From: Halobacteriales archaeon QS_4_62_28
GTDB lineage: Archaea > Halobacteriota > Halobacteria > Halobacteriales > Haloarculaceae
Length of the DNA stretch: 64,000 bases
Direction: 5' to 3'
Assembly: GCA_003021685.1 (NCBI GenBank)
Contig: PXRO01000027.1
Span: 1-64,000 of the forward strand
Shown piece by piece: positions 52,532 to 61,545 of the stretch; positions within the stretch are counted from its first letter, which is position 1; each line of letters starts with the position of its first letter. The position numbers and the translations under genes are program-made. The notes below the pieces were generated by a model. The model saw only the letters and a list, made by a program, of their open reading frames with translations. It made no database searches and had not been told where the DNA came from.

Positions 52532-53746
52532 GGAAATTAATATTTTTTAAATGAGGGTGTCATAGGACGGTTCACACATCTTCCGTAACTACCCGGGCGA
52601 ACGATAAGTATAGGTAGTACAGGTATCGTTCAATACAGAGCACTGATCACCGGTCCGCGATGGCGTCGATCCGGCACTCAAACTGACGGTGGAGCTGCTG
52701 AATCCGTTCGGACGATGCATTCACGTCTCCCTGATCTACCTCGGATCCTCCCGCCAGCCCCACCATTTTCCCCACAGAAAGAAACGCCAGGTAGAGGGGT
52801 CGCCGCCGCTTGTACCCCGCGGGTAGCTTCCGGATCGCGCGGTACCCCTCCAAGAGGGCATCCCGGTCGGCGGAAGTAAATGGTCCCTCGTAAAACCAGG
52901 TCTGCTCGGCCGAAGTCACGTCCCAAACGGGATCACCTGCGGTAGCGTACTCCCAATCGATCACGCAAGAGATTTCCCCCTCACTGTCGACGAACACGTT
53001 CTCCGGGTTGAGGTCCGTGTGTAGGAGCCGGATCGTTGACGGATCCTCGACCGTACTGGTGTGGTCGGCAAGAAGCGACTTGGCGCGATTAGCCGCCGAC
53101 TCGAATGGAGTGTCACGGAGGATTTGGGCCTCAGCGTCGAGTAACTCTTCCAATGTACCCACCCAATCACCGGGGCCGTCCACACGGATGCTGCCGTCGT
53201 CGGCGACGGGGTTGCCGGCCTGCGAAAATCCAACGGCATTATGTACGATAGCTACCAGCCGACCAAGGGCTCTGAGTAACGCGCGAGCGCCCTCGTTCGT
53301 GACATCGGCGGCCACGGTTCCTTCGCAAAATTCTATGGCGAGGTAGGACGTGTCCCCCACTGTCCCGCAGTCGATCACACCGGGAACCGGAATCTCCCTG
53401 ACGGGTGCCAATTTTCGGAGGATTGCCGCCTCTTTGTCGAGACGCCAGCCCGCCGGTTGGTCGTCTTCAGGACTATCCGAGCGCGGTCTGTCACAAGTTT
53501 GTAGACGCCGTTGGTCGCTCGACCATTCAGTCGCTGAACGACGCGCACGTTCTTGTTGGGGAACGCAGCCGTTACGATATCGTCCGGTAGATCACGAGGA
53601 TGATCAGCGTCCTCCATTGGATCCGCTGTCGAACCCCGAAACCAAGTCGCTTTTCCTAGCCGTCGATATGTTAGCATGCTTGCTGAGCAGGTAATTCGCC
53701 CCAATGTAACTGAAATCAGCCACATTGGGAGTCGTTCTATGACACC
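52532..53746. mobile_element. Cargo cassette 1 (non-autonomous, carries APH-type kinase)
   Basis: The left block 52532-52609 matches 53755-53832 at 72 of 78 positions and the right block 53721-53746 matches 54684-54709 at 23 of 26. Inside both blocks lie inverted copies of GGTGTCATAG(A/G)ACG (left 52555-52568, right 53733-53746). Only the cargo differs from cassette 2. No transposase is encoded. Base composition is lower in GC than flanking core genes. Confidence 0.65.
52647..53617 (-). pseudogene. APH-type phosphotransferase, frameshifted
   Basis: The N-lobe begins at ATG 53617 (MEDADHPRDLPDDIV) with VVQRLNGRATNGVYKLVTDR and the ATP Lys in ARIVLKT. Then the frame changes near 53455; the second frame continues as DDQPAGWRLDKEAAILRKLAP and runs to the stop at 52647. 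The C-lobe carries the catalytic IRLLHTDLNPENVFVD and the metal-binding ISCVIDWEYATAGDPVWDV. All kinase motifs are therefore present but split by a one- or two-base indel. The family phosphorylates small molecules such as aminoglycosides or sugars; substrate unknown. A sequencing error cannot be excluded. Confidence 0.75.
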
Positions 53747-53754
53747 TTGCACAA

Positions 53755-54709
53755 GAAATTAATATTTTTTAGACGAGGGTGTCATAGAACGGTTCACACA
53801 TCTCCTGTAACTACCCGGGTGAACGATAAGTACAGACGAGTGACCGAGAGGGGTGAGCAAACTCCCTCACGGAGGCGGGGCCCGACCTCTACACTTCTAT
53901 TCCATATACGAAATGTTAATTCTCTCTCTTTATTACCTAGTCATATATGAGTGAATTGGATCGAGACGAGGAGTTTATTAGGGACAAAAAAGAGGACGAA
54001 GAGATCGAGCGAGCGATCGTCTATCTGGTCAATTCCTTTCAGGAGTCTGGCGACAACCCGAAGCCAGTCATCCTCCACAGCATTCGAGTCGGAATGGAAC
54101 TGTACGATCGAGGGTACGGAGAACGTGTCGTTGTCGCTAGCATTCTACACGATTTGATAGAGGACACGGCCGTCAAGAAAGAGAACATCGCGTCAGAGTT
54201 CGGGGAGGAGGTTTCTGACATCGTGGAGGCTACCAGTTTCGATAGCGAGATAGAGGACTATACGGAGCGATACAAGGATACGCTGAACTGTTGCTTCGAA
54301 ATGGGGAGAGAACCGGTGCTGATCAAGGCTGCAGATACTCTCGACAACAGTAACTACTACCACAAGGGCGACTCGGAAGAACTACGACGGAATGTAATAG
54401 AGAAGATGGAATTCTTCATCGAGAATTCCGAACCATGCATCGGAGACAAACCAATCTATCGGGATCTAAAAGAGCAATATGACCTCGTGAAAGACCGAGT
54501 TGACGTGGGGACGGATTAGTACGGCCCCGTTGGATTGTTCGCCGAAGTCGGACAGTCTAGCTGACGCAGTAGTGTTTTGCCGCCGTCTACTGATGTATTG
54601 GACGTGGGTCGTCGGGAGGAGGGCGGTGATCAGTTCGCACACCTACTTACCGGTGTGTTCACTATGGAGCTGGATGAGATAGACACAGTGGGAAGCGTTC
54701 TATGACACC
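53755..54709. mobile_element. Cargo cassette 2 (non-autonomous, carries HD hydrolase)
   Basis: Same end blocks as cassette 1 (see 52532) with inverted GGTGTCATAGAACG at 53778-53791 and 54696-54709. The single cargo gene is on the plus strand at 53947. Cassettes 1 and 2 abut with eight bases between. AT-rich end segments (TTAATATTTTTT and TTATTTTTAA) could act as promoters for the cargo. Confidence 0.65.
53947..54519 (+). CDS. SpoT/MESH1-like HD hydrolase, stand-alone
   Basis: A 190-residue HD-superfamily protein. It shows the RSH-hydrolase pattern: PKPVILHSIRVGMELYDRGY (first His), VVVASILHDLIEDTAVKKEN (His-Asp and ED), and PVLIKAADTLDNSNYYHKGD (final Asp). No synthetase, TGS or ACT domain follows, so it resembles small alarmone hydrolases that cleave (p)ppGpp or related 3'-phosphorylated nucleotides. 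AT-rich promoter-like bases (TATTACCTAGTCATAT) lie just upstream. Codon use is less GC-biased than neighbouring genes, consistent with transfer. Confidence 0.8.
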   Translation: MSELDRDEEFIRDKKEDEEIERAIVYLVNSFQESGDNPKPVILHSIRVGMELYDRGYGERVVVASILHDLIEDTAVKKENIASEFGEEVSDIVEATSFDSEIEDYTERYKDTLNCCFEMGREPVLIKAADTLDNSNYYHKGDSEELRRNVIEKMEFFIENSEPCIGDKPIYRDLKEQYDLVKDRVDVGTD

Positions 54710-54787
54710 CTTATTTTTAAGCGACAGGTGCGTGGAAATTCGTTATGGTGTAGCAACGCTTTAGTCTGCGCCGGAGTGGGTGTAGGT

Positions 54788-55282
54788 ATGAGCAATCGTG
54801 GTGACGTGCTGGCGTTGCTTCGCGAGAACGCCCGCTACACGAACGAGGATATCGCCCGTCAGACCGGCCTGACCGAGAGCGATGTCGAGGCGATCATTGA
54901 TGAACTCGAAGACGAGGGCGTGATCAAAGGATACACTGCGGTCGTCGACTGGGAGGCAGTCGAAGAGGGCGACGAGGCAGTCCGTGCGACGGTCGAGTTG
55001 AACGTCACGCTGGATCGGGAGACCAGTTACACGGACATCTCCGACCGGATCAGCAAGTTCCCGCAGGTACGGTCCTTGCGCCTGATCAGCGGCGATTACG
55101 ACTTCGATATGGAGGTCGAGGGCGACTCGATGAGCGAAGTGTCGCACTTCATCAGTGACAAGATCGCACCGATTCCCGAGATCACACAGACGGTGACACA
55201 CTACATCATGACCACCTACAAGGAGCAAGGGATCGAGTTCGGCGACGGCCCCGACGACGACAGGCTTTCGGTCTCACCATGA
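54788..55282 (+). CDS. Lrp/AsnC family transcriptional regulator
   Basis: A 164-residue regulator with HTH (DVLALLRENARYTNEDIARQ, TGLTESDVEAIIDELEDEGV) and RAM domain (SYTDISDRISKFPQVRSLRL, ISGDYDFDMEVEGDSMSEVS). The C-terminal tail is longer than usual. The downstream aminotransferase overlaps by four bases (ATGA), so the two are translationally coupled. In haloarchaea this Lrp-aminotransferase pair is very stable, suggesting that the regulator senses a related amino acid. ATG at 54788 is chosen; upstream codons are not haloarchaeal in character. Confidence 0.92.
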   Translation: MSNRGDVLALLRENARYTNEDIARQTGLTESDVEAIIDELEDEGVIKGYTAVVDWEAVEEGDEAVRATVELNVTLDRETSYTDISDRISKFPQVRSLRLISGDYDFDMEVEGDSMSEVSHFISDKIAPIPEITQTVTHYIMTTYKEQGIEFGDGPDDDRLSVSP

Positions 55283-56430
55283 CGTTCGAACCGGCCGATA
55301 GAGTCGACCGCGTGCCACCATCCGGTATCCGGAGGTTCTTCGAACTGGCCGAGGAGATGGACGACATCATCTCGCTGGGCGTGGGCGAACCGGACTTCTC
55401 GACACCCTGGAGCGCGCGCGAGGCCGCGATAGCCTCACTCGAACAGGGGAAAACCTCCTACACGGCCAACCGGGGGAAACGAGAACTCCGGGAGCGGATC
55501 GCAACCGACGTACAGCAGCGGTATGGCCTCAACTACGGTCCGAACGACGAGATTCTCGTCACCACGGGCGCGAGCGAGGGCGTCGATCTGGCCTTCCGGG
55601 CGTTGCTGAACCCTGGCGACGAGGTGGCCATCGCCCAGCCGTGTTACGTCTCGTACAGACCCGGCGTGATCTTCGCCGGCGGCGAGGTGATCGACGTGCC
55701 CACACGCGTCGAGGACGAGTTCAAACTAACCCGCGAGGTTCTCGAAGAGAGCGGCGCGGCCGGGGCCGATGCGCTCGTGCTGTGTTACCCTAACAACCCG
55801 ACCGGGGCGACGATGACGGCGGCGGAACTCCGCCCCATCGCCGAATTCGCCCGTGAGCACGACCTGCTGGTGTTCTCCGACGAGATATACTCGGCGTTGA
55901 GCTACGAACACGATCACACGTCCATCGCGACACTGCCGGGGATGCGAGAGCGGACGGTCGTGTTCAACGGTTTCTCGAAGGCCTACGCGATGACCGGTCT
56001 TCGTCTGGGCTATGCACTCGCACCGCCGGAGGCAATCGGTGCGATGAACCGGATCCACCAGTACACGATGCTTTCGGCACCGACGACGCCCCAGTATGCC
56101 GCCATGGAAGCGCTGGATAACTGCGAGAGCGAACTCGACGAGATGCGCACCCAGTACGACCGCCGGCGGAAGTTCGTCCTCTCGCGGTTCGAAGACATGG
56201 GCGTCGACTGTTTCCCTGCGAAAGGCGCGTTCTACGCGTTCCCCGAGTGTCCCTGGGACGACGCGGCGGGATTTGCAGAGGCCCTTCTCGAATCGAAGCG
56301 GGTCGCCGTCGTGCCCGGGAGCGCGTTCGGTGCTGGCGGCGACGGTCACCTCAGAGTGTCCTACGCGACGGGACTGAGCGATCTGAAAGAAGCGATGAAC
56401 CGGATCGAATCTTTCCTCGACGAACAGTAA
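55279..56430 (+). CDS. Class I/II PLP-dependent aminotransferase
   Basis: A 383-residue enzyme. Motifs: ISLGVGEPDFSTPWSAREAA, YTANRGKRELRERIA, ILVTTGASEGVDLAFRALLN, LVLCYPNNPTGATMTAAELR (Asn and Pro for PLP), SDEIYSALSYEHDHTS (Asp/Tyr) and the Schiff-base lysine in VVFNGFSKAYAMTGLRLGYA. Likely acts on aromatic or branched amino acids; specificity unproven. Part of the two-gene operon with the Lrp regulator. Confidence 0.93.
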   Translation: MTFEPADRVDRVPPSGIRRFFELAEEMDDIISLGVGEPDFSTPWSAREAAIASLEQGKTSYTANRGKRELRERIATDVQQRYGLNYGPNDEILVTTGASEGVDLAFRALLNPGDEVAIAQPCYVSYRPGVIFAGGEVIDVPTRVEDEFKLTREVLEESGAAGADALVLCYPNNPTGATMTAAELRPIAEFAREHDLLVFSDEIYSALSYEHDHTSIATLPGMRERTVVFNGFSKAYAMTGLRLGYALAPPEAIGAMNRIHQYTMLSAPTTPQYAAMEALDNCESELDEMRTQYDRRRKFVLSRFEDMGVDCFPAKGAFYAFPECPWDDAAGFAEALLESKRVAVVPGSAFGAGGDGHLRVSYATGLSDLKEAMNRIESFLDEQ

Positions 56431-56498
56431 GGCTGACTTATGCGTACCGACCGCTAACGGCGTAAAGCTTTTTCACTGTTAGGAGCAGATGAAGTACA

Positions 56499-58994
56499 AT
56501 GGCAATTGATGACACAGGGGGGGACGGATCCGAACAGGTCAGCAGGGGAGGGGTGACCGAGGATCCACCAGCAGTCGTCGGAGAGTACACGTGGGAGGAC
56601 CTGCGTCGAGACCACCACGGCGGCGGGCGATTCGACCGGAGCCAGTATCTGGGCTTCGAACCGGCAGAGACAGCGTCCCGTCTGACAGACGCCGCCGGGA
56701 ACGCCAAAACTATCAAGCAGGTGTTCGACGCCTACGTCGATCCCGAAGCGACACCGGTCACAAAAGATATCTACACGTGGGAACACTTCAAGCAGGAGTA
56801 TTACTACGAGGACGACAGCAGGCCGCCACGGGACGGAAACGGCGAGAAAGTCCCGTTCGAACCCGAGGAACATCTCGGGTTCGACCCCGAAGCGCTCGAT
56901 CAAGAGTTCGCCAAAGCCGGTGACGTGGGCGATCTGATGTCGAACCTGGTCGACCAGCGGACCGTCAACGTGAGCGAAGAACTCGACGAGGACGCGTTTT
57001 TCTCCGATCCGGAGGGGAACACGACAGTGGTCAATCGCTACGATCTGGAGAAAGCAGTCCCCCAGAAGAAGAAGACCCACTTCAGCGAGATCGAACGCTA
57101 CTGGGTCAACAAGCCATACGCCTGCGTCATCATCTTCCACTCGCGGAAGGAAAACGAGAAGAAATATTACGTAATCCAGCCCTACTACAACGAGATCGAG
57201 AAGGATCTCAGCGAGTTCCTCTCGGGGAAGCTGAAAACGGCGATCAAATACTCCGAGGACGACGTGATCGTCCAGGGGTCAGAGGCCGACCGCGCAGACG
57301 TGATACAGCGTGAAGCCGAGGACTTGCTCGGGCGGTACGACATTTACGACGGCTCTGTCGGTGGCGGCGAACTCGGCGTTGTCGACCAGTTCAAGGAGTT
57401 TCTGGGCATGGAAGTCGAGGAGCCAGCACAGACTAGGGGGCGACTCACGGGCATCAAGGCGCGGCCCGAACCGGCGGTACTGGAAGACGACCCGAATCAG
57501 CTAACCGAGTATCAGGTCGAAAAGCTCCTGTACGTTCTCAGGCGGGACTTCATCGGCTACCAGCGGATCGATCCCGTCAAACACGACATCAATGTCGAGG
57601 ACATCTCGTGTGACGGGTACAACTCCCGTGTCTTCGTCTATCACACCGACTACGAGCAGATCATCAGCAACGTCGAACACGGCGAGGAGGAACTCAACGA
57701 CTTCGTCGTCAAACTGGCACAGCGGTCGGGCAAAGGTATCTCGAAGCGCCAGCCACAGGTCGATGCCACCTTGCCTGACGGGTCGCGTGCCCAGTTGACG
57801 CTGGGACGCGAGGTGTCCGACCACGGGACCAACTACACGATCCGGCAGTTCAAGGACGTGCCCTTTACCCCCATCGACCTCATCAACTGGAACACGTTCT
57901 CACTGGACGAGATGGCCTTCCTGTGGCTCTGCATCGAGAACAACAAATCACTCATCTTCGCGGGCGGTACCGCGTCCGGAAAGACCACCAGCCTAAATGC
58001 CGTCTCGCTATTTATCCCCTCGAACTCGAAAATCGTCTCTATCGAGGACACCCGCGAGGTCGAGTTGCCCCAGCGTAACTGGGTCGCCTCGGTCACCCGG
58101 CCCTCCTTCGGTGAGGACGACAAGGGCGATGTCGACGAGTTCGATTTGCTGGAGGCCGCACTGCGACAGCGACCAGATTACATCGTCATGGGTGAGATCC
58201 GTGGTGAGGAGGGTCGTGTCCTCTTTCAGGTCATGTCGACCGGTCACACCACCTACACGACCTTCCACGCCGACTCCGTCGGCGAGGTGATCAAGCGGTT
58301 CACCACGGACCCGATCAACGTCTCGAAGACGCTCTTTACTGCGCTCGACCTGGTGAGTATTCAGACCCAGACCAGGGTCGAGGGCAACAAAGTTCGACGG
58401 AACAAGTCTCTGACCGAAATCAACGAATATTCCGCGGAAAACGACGAGATCAACGTCCGGGACGTGTACGAGTGGCGTGCCGAGACCGACGAGTACATCC
58501 AGATGGGGAACTCAAACACCTTAGAAGAGATCAAGTTCGACCGCGGGTGGACCCAGGAGAAACTCGACGAGGAACTGTTCAAACGAAAAGTCGTCCTCGC
58601 CCACCTCATCGAGAACGGTCTCAACACGTACACACAGGTGGCTGCGACGGTCCAAGCCTTTATCAACGATCCGGAAACCATCCTGACCCTGATCGCGAAC
58701 AACGAACTGGAAAGTTCGCTCGAAGACCTCCGGGAGATGGAATCGGTCAAGATCGATATCGACCAGGCCAAAGAGGAGATGGTCCCGCGACCGGACGCAC
58801 CGGCCGAGATGCTCGAAGAGACCGGCAAAATACTGGAGAACGCCGGGCCGCTGTTCAACAGGTACATGGAACAGAGGACGCCCGAAATCGTCTCGGCACT
58901 CATGGATTCGAGCGAGCAGACCACCGCCGAGGACGGGGAGGTGGACTTCGGTCAGTTCGTCCCAAAGGCAGGAGCGGAGGCTGACAGCGAATGA
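56499..58994 (+). CDS. pilB3: Type IV pilus assembly ATPase (PilB/TadA type)
   Basis: An 831-residue secretion ATPase. Residues 30-157 hold two related copies of a YTWE...LGF(E/D)P module unique to haloarchaea; the middle N-terminal domain follows (FSEIERYWVNKPYACVIIFH). The motor domain has Walker A IFAGGTASGKTTSLNAVSLF near residue 490, Walker B-like PDYIVMGEIRGEEGRVLFQV, and the His box VMSTGHTTYTTFHADSVGEV. The tail is helical and acidic. It powers adhesion-type pilus assembly with PilC, which it overlaps by four bases. Symbol by analogy with Haloferax PilB3. Confidence 0.9.
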   Translation: MAIDDTGGDGSEQVSRGGVTEDPPAVVGEYTWEDLRRDHHGGGRFDRSQYLGFEPAETASRLTDAAGNAKTIKQVFDAYVDPEATPVTKDIYTWEHFKQEYYYEDDSRPPRDGNGEKVPFEPEEHLGFDPEALDQEFAKAGDVGDLMSNLVDQRTVNVSEELDEDAFFSDPEGNTTVVNRYDLEKAVPQKKKTHFSEIERYWVNKPYACVIIFHSRKENEKKYYVIQPYYNEIEKDLSEFLSGKLKTAIKYSEDDVIVQGSEADRADVIQREAEDLLGRYDIYDGSVGGGELGVVDQFKEFLGMEVEEPAQTRGRLTGIKARPEPAVLEDDPNQLTEYQVEKLLYVLRRDFIGYQRIDPVKHDINVEDISCDGYNSRVFVYHTDYEQIISNVEHGEEELNDFVVKLAQRSGKGISKRQPQVDATLPDGSRAQLTLGREVSDHGTNYTIRQFKDVPFTPIDLINWNTFSLDEMAFLWLCIENNKSLIFAGGTASGKTTSLNAVSLFIPSNSKIVSIEDTREVELPQRNWVASVTRPSFGEDDKGDVDEFDLLEAALRQRPDYIVMGEIRGEEGRVLFQVMSTGHTTYTTFHADSVGEVIKRFTTDPINVSKTLFTALDLVSIQTQTRVEGNKVRRNKSLTEINEYSAENDEINVRDVYEWRAETDEYIQMGNSNTLEEIKFDRGWTQEKLDEELFKRKVVLAHLIENGLNTYTQVAATVQAFINDPETILTLIANNELESSLEDLREMESVKIDIDQAKEEMVPRPDAPAEMLEETGKILENAGPLFNRYMEQRTPEIVSALMDSSEQTTAEDGEVDFGQFVPKAGAEADSE

Positions 58995-61021
58995 GCCACG
59001 ACACCAGTACTAGTCAACTCGCGGGCGGAACGCTTGGAGACACGTTTTACCCGCTGTTCAAGTGGCTGTTCAACGAGGACGGCGATTTCGTCCGGAGCGT
59101 CAAGAAGAAACTCGCACAGGCCCGGATGGCTGACAACGTCGAGATGTTTCTGGCCCGCTCGCTTGCCGTCGGCGTCATTTCCGGGCTGGCGCTGTGGCTC
59201 GTGGGGACGCTCGTCGGCTATCTGGGTGTGACCTTCCTGCTCGGTGGGACGGGGGCCGAAGCGCCAACACTGATCGGTGTTCCCCTCCCGGATAGCGCCT
59301 CGGCGGTGCTCGACATCGTCAAGATTCCGGCACTCATCATCGTCACGGGCATCGTCTTCGGTGTCATTGGCTTCGGGATCGGGTTCGGTTCGCTCGTCTC
59401 GATTCCCTACTTCAGGGCGAACGCCCGCGAGCGCGAAGTGAACGTCCTGCTTTCGGACTCGATTTCGTTCATGTACGCGCTGTCGGTGGGCGGGCTGAAC
59501 CAGCTCGAGATCCTCCAGGCGATGGCCAAGGCCGATGACACCTACGGCGAGTGTGCAAAGGAGTTCCAGTCAATCGTCCTCGAAACGGAGTACTTCGACA
59601 CGGACTACCGGACTGCGATCCGGAATCAAGCACTGGAGACGCCCTCGGGCGAGTTGTCGCAGTTTCTGACGGACATGCTCTCGATCATCAACTCGGGCGG
59701 AGATATGACTTCCTTCCTCGAAGACCAGAAGGAAAAGCACATGCGGACCGCAAAGCAGGAGCAAAAGAAGATGCTGGACACCCTCGAACTGTTCGGGGAG
59801 ATGTACATGACCCTCTCGCTGTTTCCCCTCCTGCTCATTATCATCCTGGTCATCATGTCGATGATGGGCAACTCGAAGACCCAACTCCTCTACGGGACGG
59901 TCTACGGACTGATTCCGCTGACCGGCGTTGGCTTTCTCGTGCTGGTGTCGACGGTGACCCAGGATACAATCGGTGATGGTTATCTCAGGCCCGATGGGAA
60001 AGACGACGACTTCGTGGTCGACGACGGACTCGGCTTCCTGAATCTCGGACTCGTCGAGAACTACACCGGTCAGTACAGCATGTTCGACCGGATCAAAAGT
60101 CGGGAAGGGACCTACGAGTTCATGGAGATACTGAAGCGACCGGACCTGTTCTTCCGGGACCATCCACTGCTCGTGTTTGGCGTGACGATTCCCATAACGA
60201 TTCTTGCCTTGCTCGTGGTCGTCCTGTTCGAACTCGCACCGATGTCGCTGGATGGGATGATCGACCGACCGGTGCTTGGCACCTTCTTTTGGGTGTACGT
60301 TCCACTCTACATCAATCTCTTGCCACTTGCGGTCTTCTACGAGTGGAACGTCCGGTCTCGCAAGTCGATCATCGGCGGCCTCTCGGAGAACCTGCGGAAA
60401 CTCGCGAGTGCGAACGACACTGGCATGACGCTGTTGGAGTCGGTCCAAGTCGTCGCGGACACCTCGGCCGGAAGCCTCTCGAAAGAGTTCGAGATCATGC
60501 ATGCCAAGGTCAACTACGGCACGAGCCTGAAAGACGCACTCAGGGAGTTCAACAACACGTACCACGTCCCCCGCCTTGCCCGGACGGTCAAACTCATCAG
60601 CGAGGCACAGGAAGCCTCCAGCCAGATTCAGGACGTCCTCTCGACGGCCGCACAGGCCTCCGAGAACCAGGACGACATCGACCGCGAGCGGATCGCCAGA
60701 ACGCGGATGCAGGTTGTCATCATCCTGATGACATACCTGACGCTGCTTGGCGTGATGGCACTGCTGAAAACACAGTTCCTCGACGTGATGTCGGGACTCT
60801 CACAGAGTGCCTCGGGCGGCAGTGGAGCGGGTGGACAGAGTTTCGGTGGGAACGTGGACACGGATATGCTGTCGCTGCTCTTTTTCCACGCCGTCACGCT
60901 CCAGGCGCTGCTCTCCTCGTTTATCGCGGGCTACATCCGCGACGTGAGCCTTATCTCCGGAGTCAAATTCGCCGTCATCCTCCCGACGATTGCGCTGATC
61001 ACCTGGATCGGGGTGGGGTGA
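58991..61021 (+). CDS. pilC3: Type IV pilus membrane platform protein (PilC/TadC)
   Basis: A 676-residue integral membrane protein with two T2SSF domains. The first is seen at LLSDSISFMYALSVGGLNQL, EILQAMAKADDTYGECAKEF; the second at KLASANDTGMTLLESVQVVA, YHVPRLARTVKLISEAQEAS. About nine membrane segments in three blocks (residues 50-150, 270-330, 390-460) plus the C-terminal pair. It anchors the pilus ATPase. Starts inside the pilB stop (ATGA). The next pilus-like gene is at 63693, beyond an accessory stretch. Confidence 0.9.
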   Translation: MSHDTSTSQLAGGTLGDTFYPLFKWLFNEDGDFVRSVKKKLAQARMADNVEMFLARSLAVGVISGLALWLVGTLVGYLGVTFLLGGTGAEAPTLIGVPLPDSASAVLDIVKIPALIIVTGIVFGVIGFGIGFGSLVSIPYFRANAREREVNVLLSDSISFMYALSVGGLNQLEILQAMAKADDTYGECAKEFQSIVLETEYFDTDYRTAIRNQALETPSGELSQFLTDMLSIINSGGDMTSFLEDQKEKHMRTAKQEQKKMLDTLELFGEMYMTLSLFPLLLIIILVIMSMMGNSKTQLLYGTVYGLIPLTGVGFLVLVSTVTQDTIGDGYLRPDGKDDDFVVDDGLGFLNLGLVENYTGQYSMFDRIKSREGTYEFMEILKRPDLFFRDHPLLVFGVTIPITILALLVVVLFELAPMSLDGMIDRPVLGTFFWVYVPLYINLLPLAVFYEWNVRSRKSIIGGLSENLRKLASANDTGMTLLESVQVVADTSAGSLSKEFEIMHAKVNYGTSLKDALREFNNTYHVPRLARTVKLISEAQEASSQIQDVLSTAAQASENQDDIDRERIARTRMQVVIILMTYLTLLGVMALLKTQFLDVMSGLSQSASGGSGAGGQSFGGNVDTDMLSLLFFHAVTLQALLSSFIAGYIRDVSLISGVKFAVILPTIALITWIGVG

Positions 61022-61355
61022 CCCACCTCGGAACCGCCAGACGGCGCAGGGCGGGTTCCAGAGCAGCACGGACGTAAATTTCACGGGAACCGTCATCGAG
61101 AGACGATTCCGTCGAAATCGAGAAGGAGCGTCGCGCTCCTACAGTCGGATATTCCCTGTCGAAGCCGGTAAAATCGGAGTAGAGTTCATCGTGCGCTATT
61201 TCTCACTGACGGATTCGCGCTGAATCTCCATCTTCTCGCGTTCGGTGCGTTGACACCCGGCACGCTTACCGTGGCGTTTGTACTTGCATGCCTTCGGACG
61301 TTTGTTGTTGGGGCAACCTCCGATCTCGAACGGTTGTGTTACCGACGGATATACA
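61022..61355. other. Intergenic stretch between pilC and the MNT-HEPN region
   Basis: No confident gene. A minus-strand frame ending at 61196 encodes a Cys/Lys-rich peptide (CPNNKRPKACKYKRHGKRAG) that may be a decayed zinc-finger segment. It marks the left end of an accessory-like patch with lower GC. No transposon ends were recognised. Confidence 0.4.
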
Positions 61356-61445
61356 ATGGAAGAAATCATTGAGCGAGTAGAAGAGCTTGAGACCCGACAA
61401 GAGGCAATCAAGCTCCGCATCCGCCTTTACGAACTCGCTTATTAG
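61356..61445 (+). CDS. Possible 29-residue coiled-coil micro-protein
   Basis: ATG at 61356 reads MEEIIERVEELETRQEAIKL then RIRLYELAY and TAG. The heptad pattern is a strong short coiled coil. Too short to judge by codon usage. It could also be a remnant of the start or end of a larger protein. It precedes the MNT gene by 100 bases. Confidence 0.35.
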   Translation: MEEIIERVEELETRQEAIKLRIRLYELAY

Positions 61446-61513
61446 ACTCCAAGGAACGGTGGCCACCTTATCTCACGCGAATTTTAGAGATTCTTGGCCA
61501 GGCTGAGGCCTGG

Positions 61514-61542
61514 TTTTATATCAATAGATTCCTAATAGGAAT
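61514..61542 (+). promoter_or_regulatory. Promoter and palindromic operator of the MNT-HEPN operon
   Basis: TTTATAT (61514-61520 region) is a TATA box about 28 bases before the ATG at 61546. ATTCCTAATAGGAAT (61528-61542) is a perfect 15-base palindrome placed between TATA box and start. The first gene carries a winged helix-turn-helix, so self-repression at this site is likely. Confidence 0.6.
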
Positions 61543-61545
61543 AGT

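Noticed and set aside
61196-61420. Minus-strand Cys/Lys-rich frame (CPNNKRPKACKYKRHGKRAG)
   Set aside because: Could be a zinc-finger remnant, but the N-terminal half is just the antisense of the coiled-coil micro-frame; not strong enough to call.
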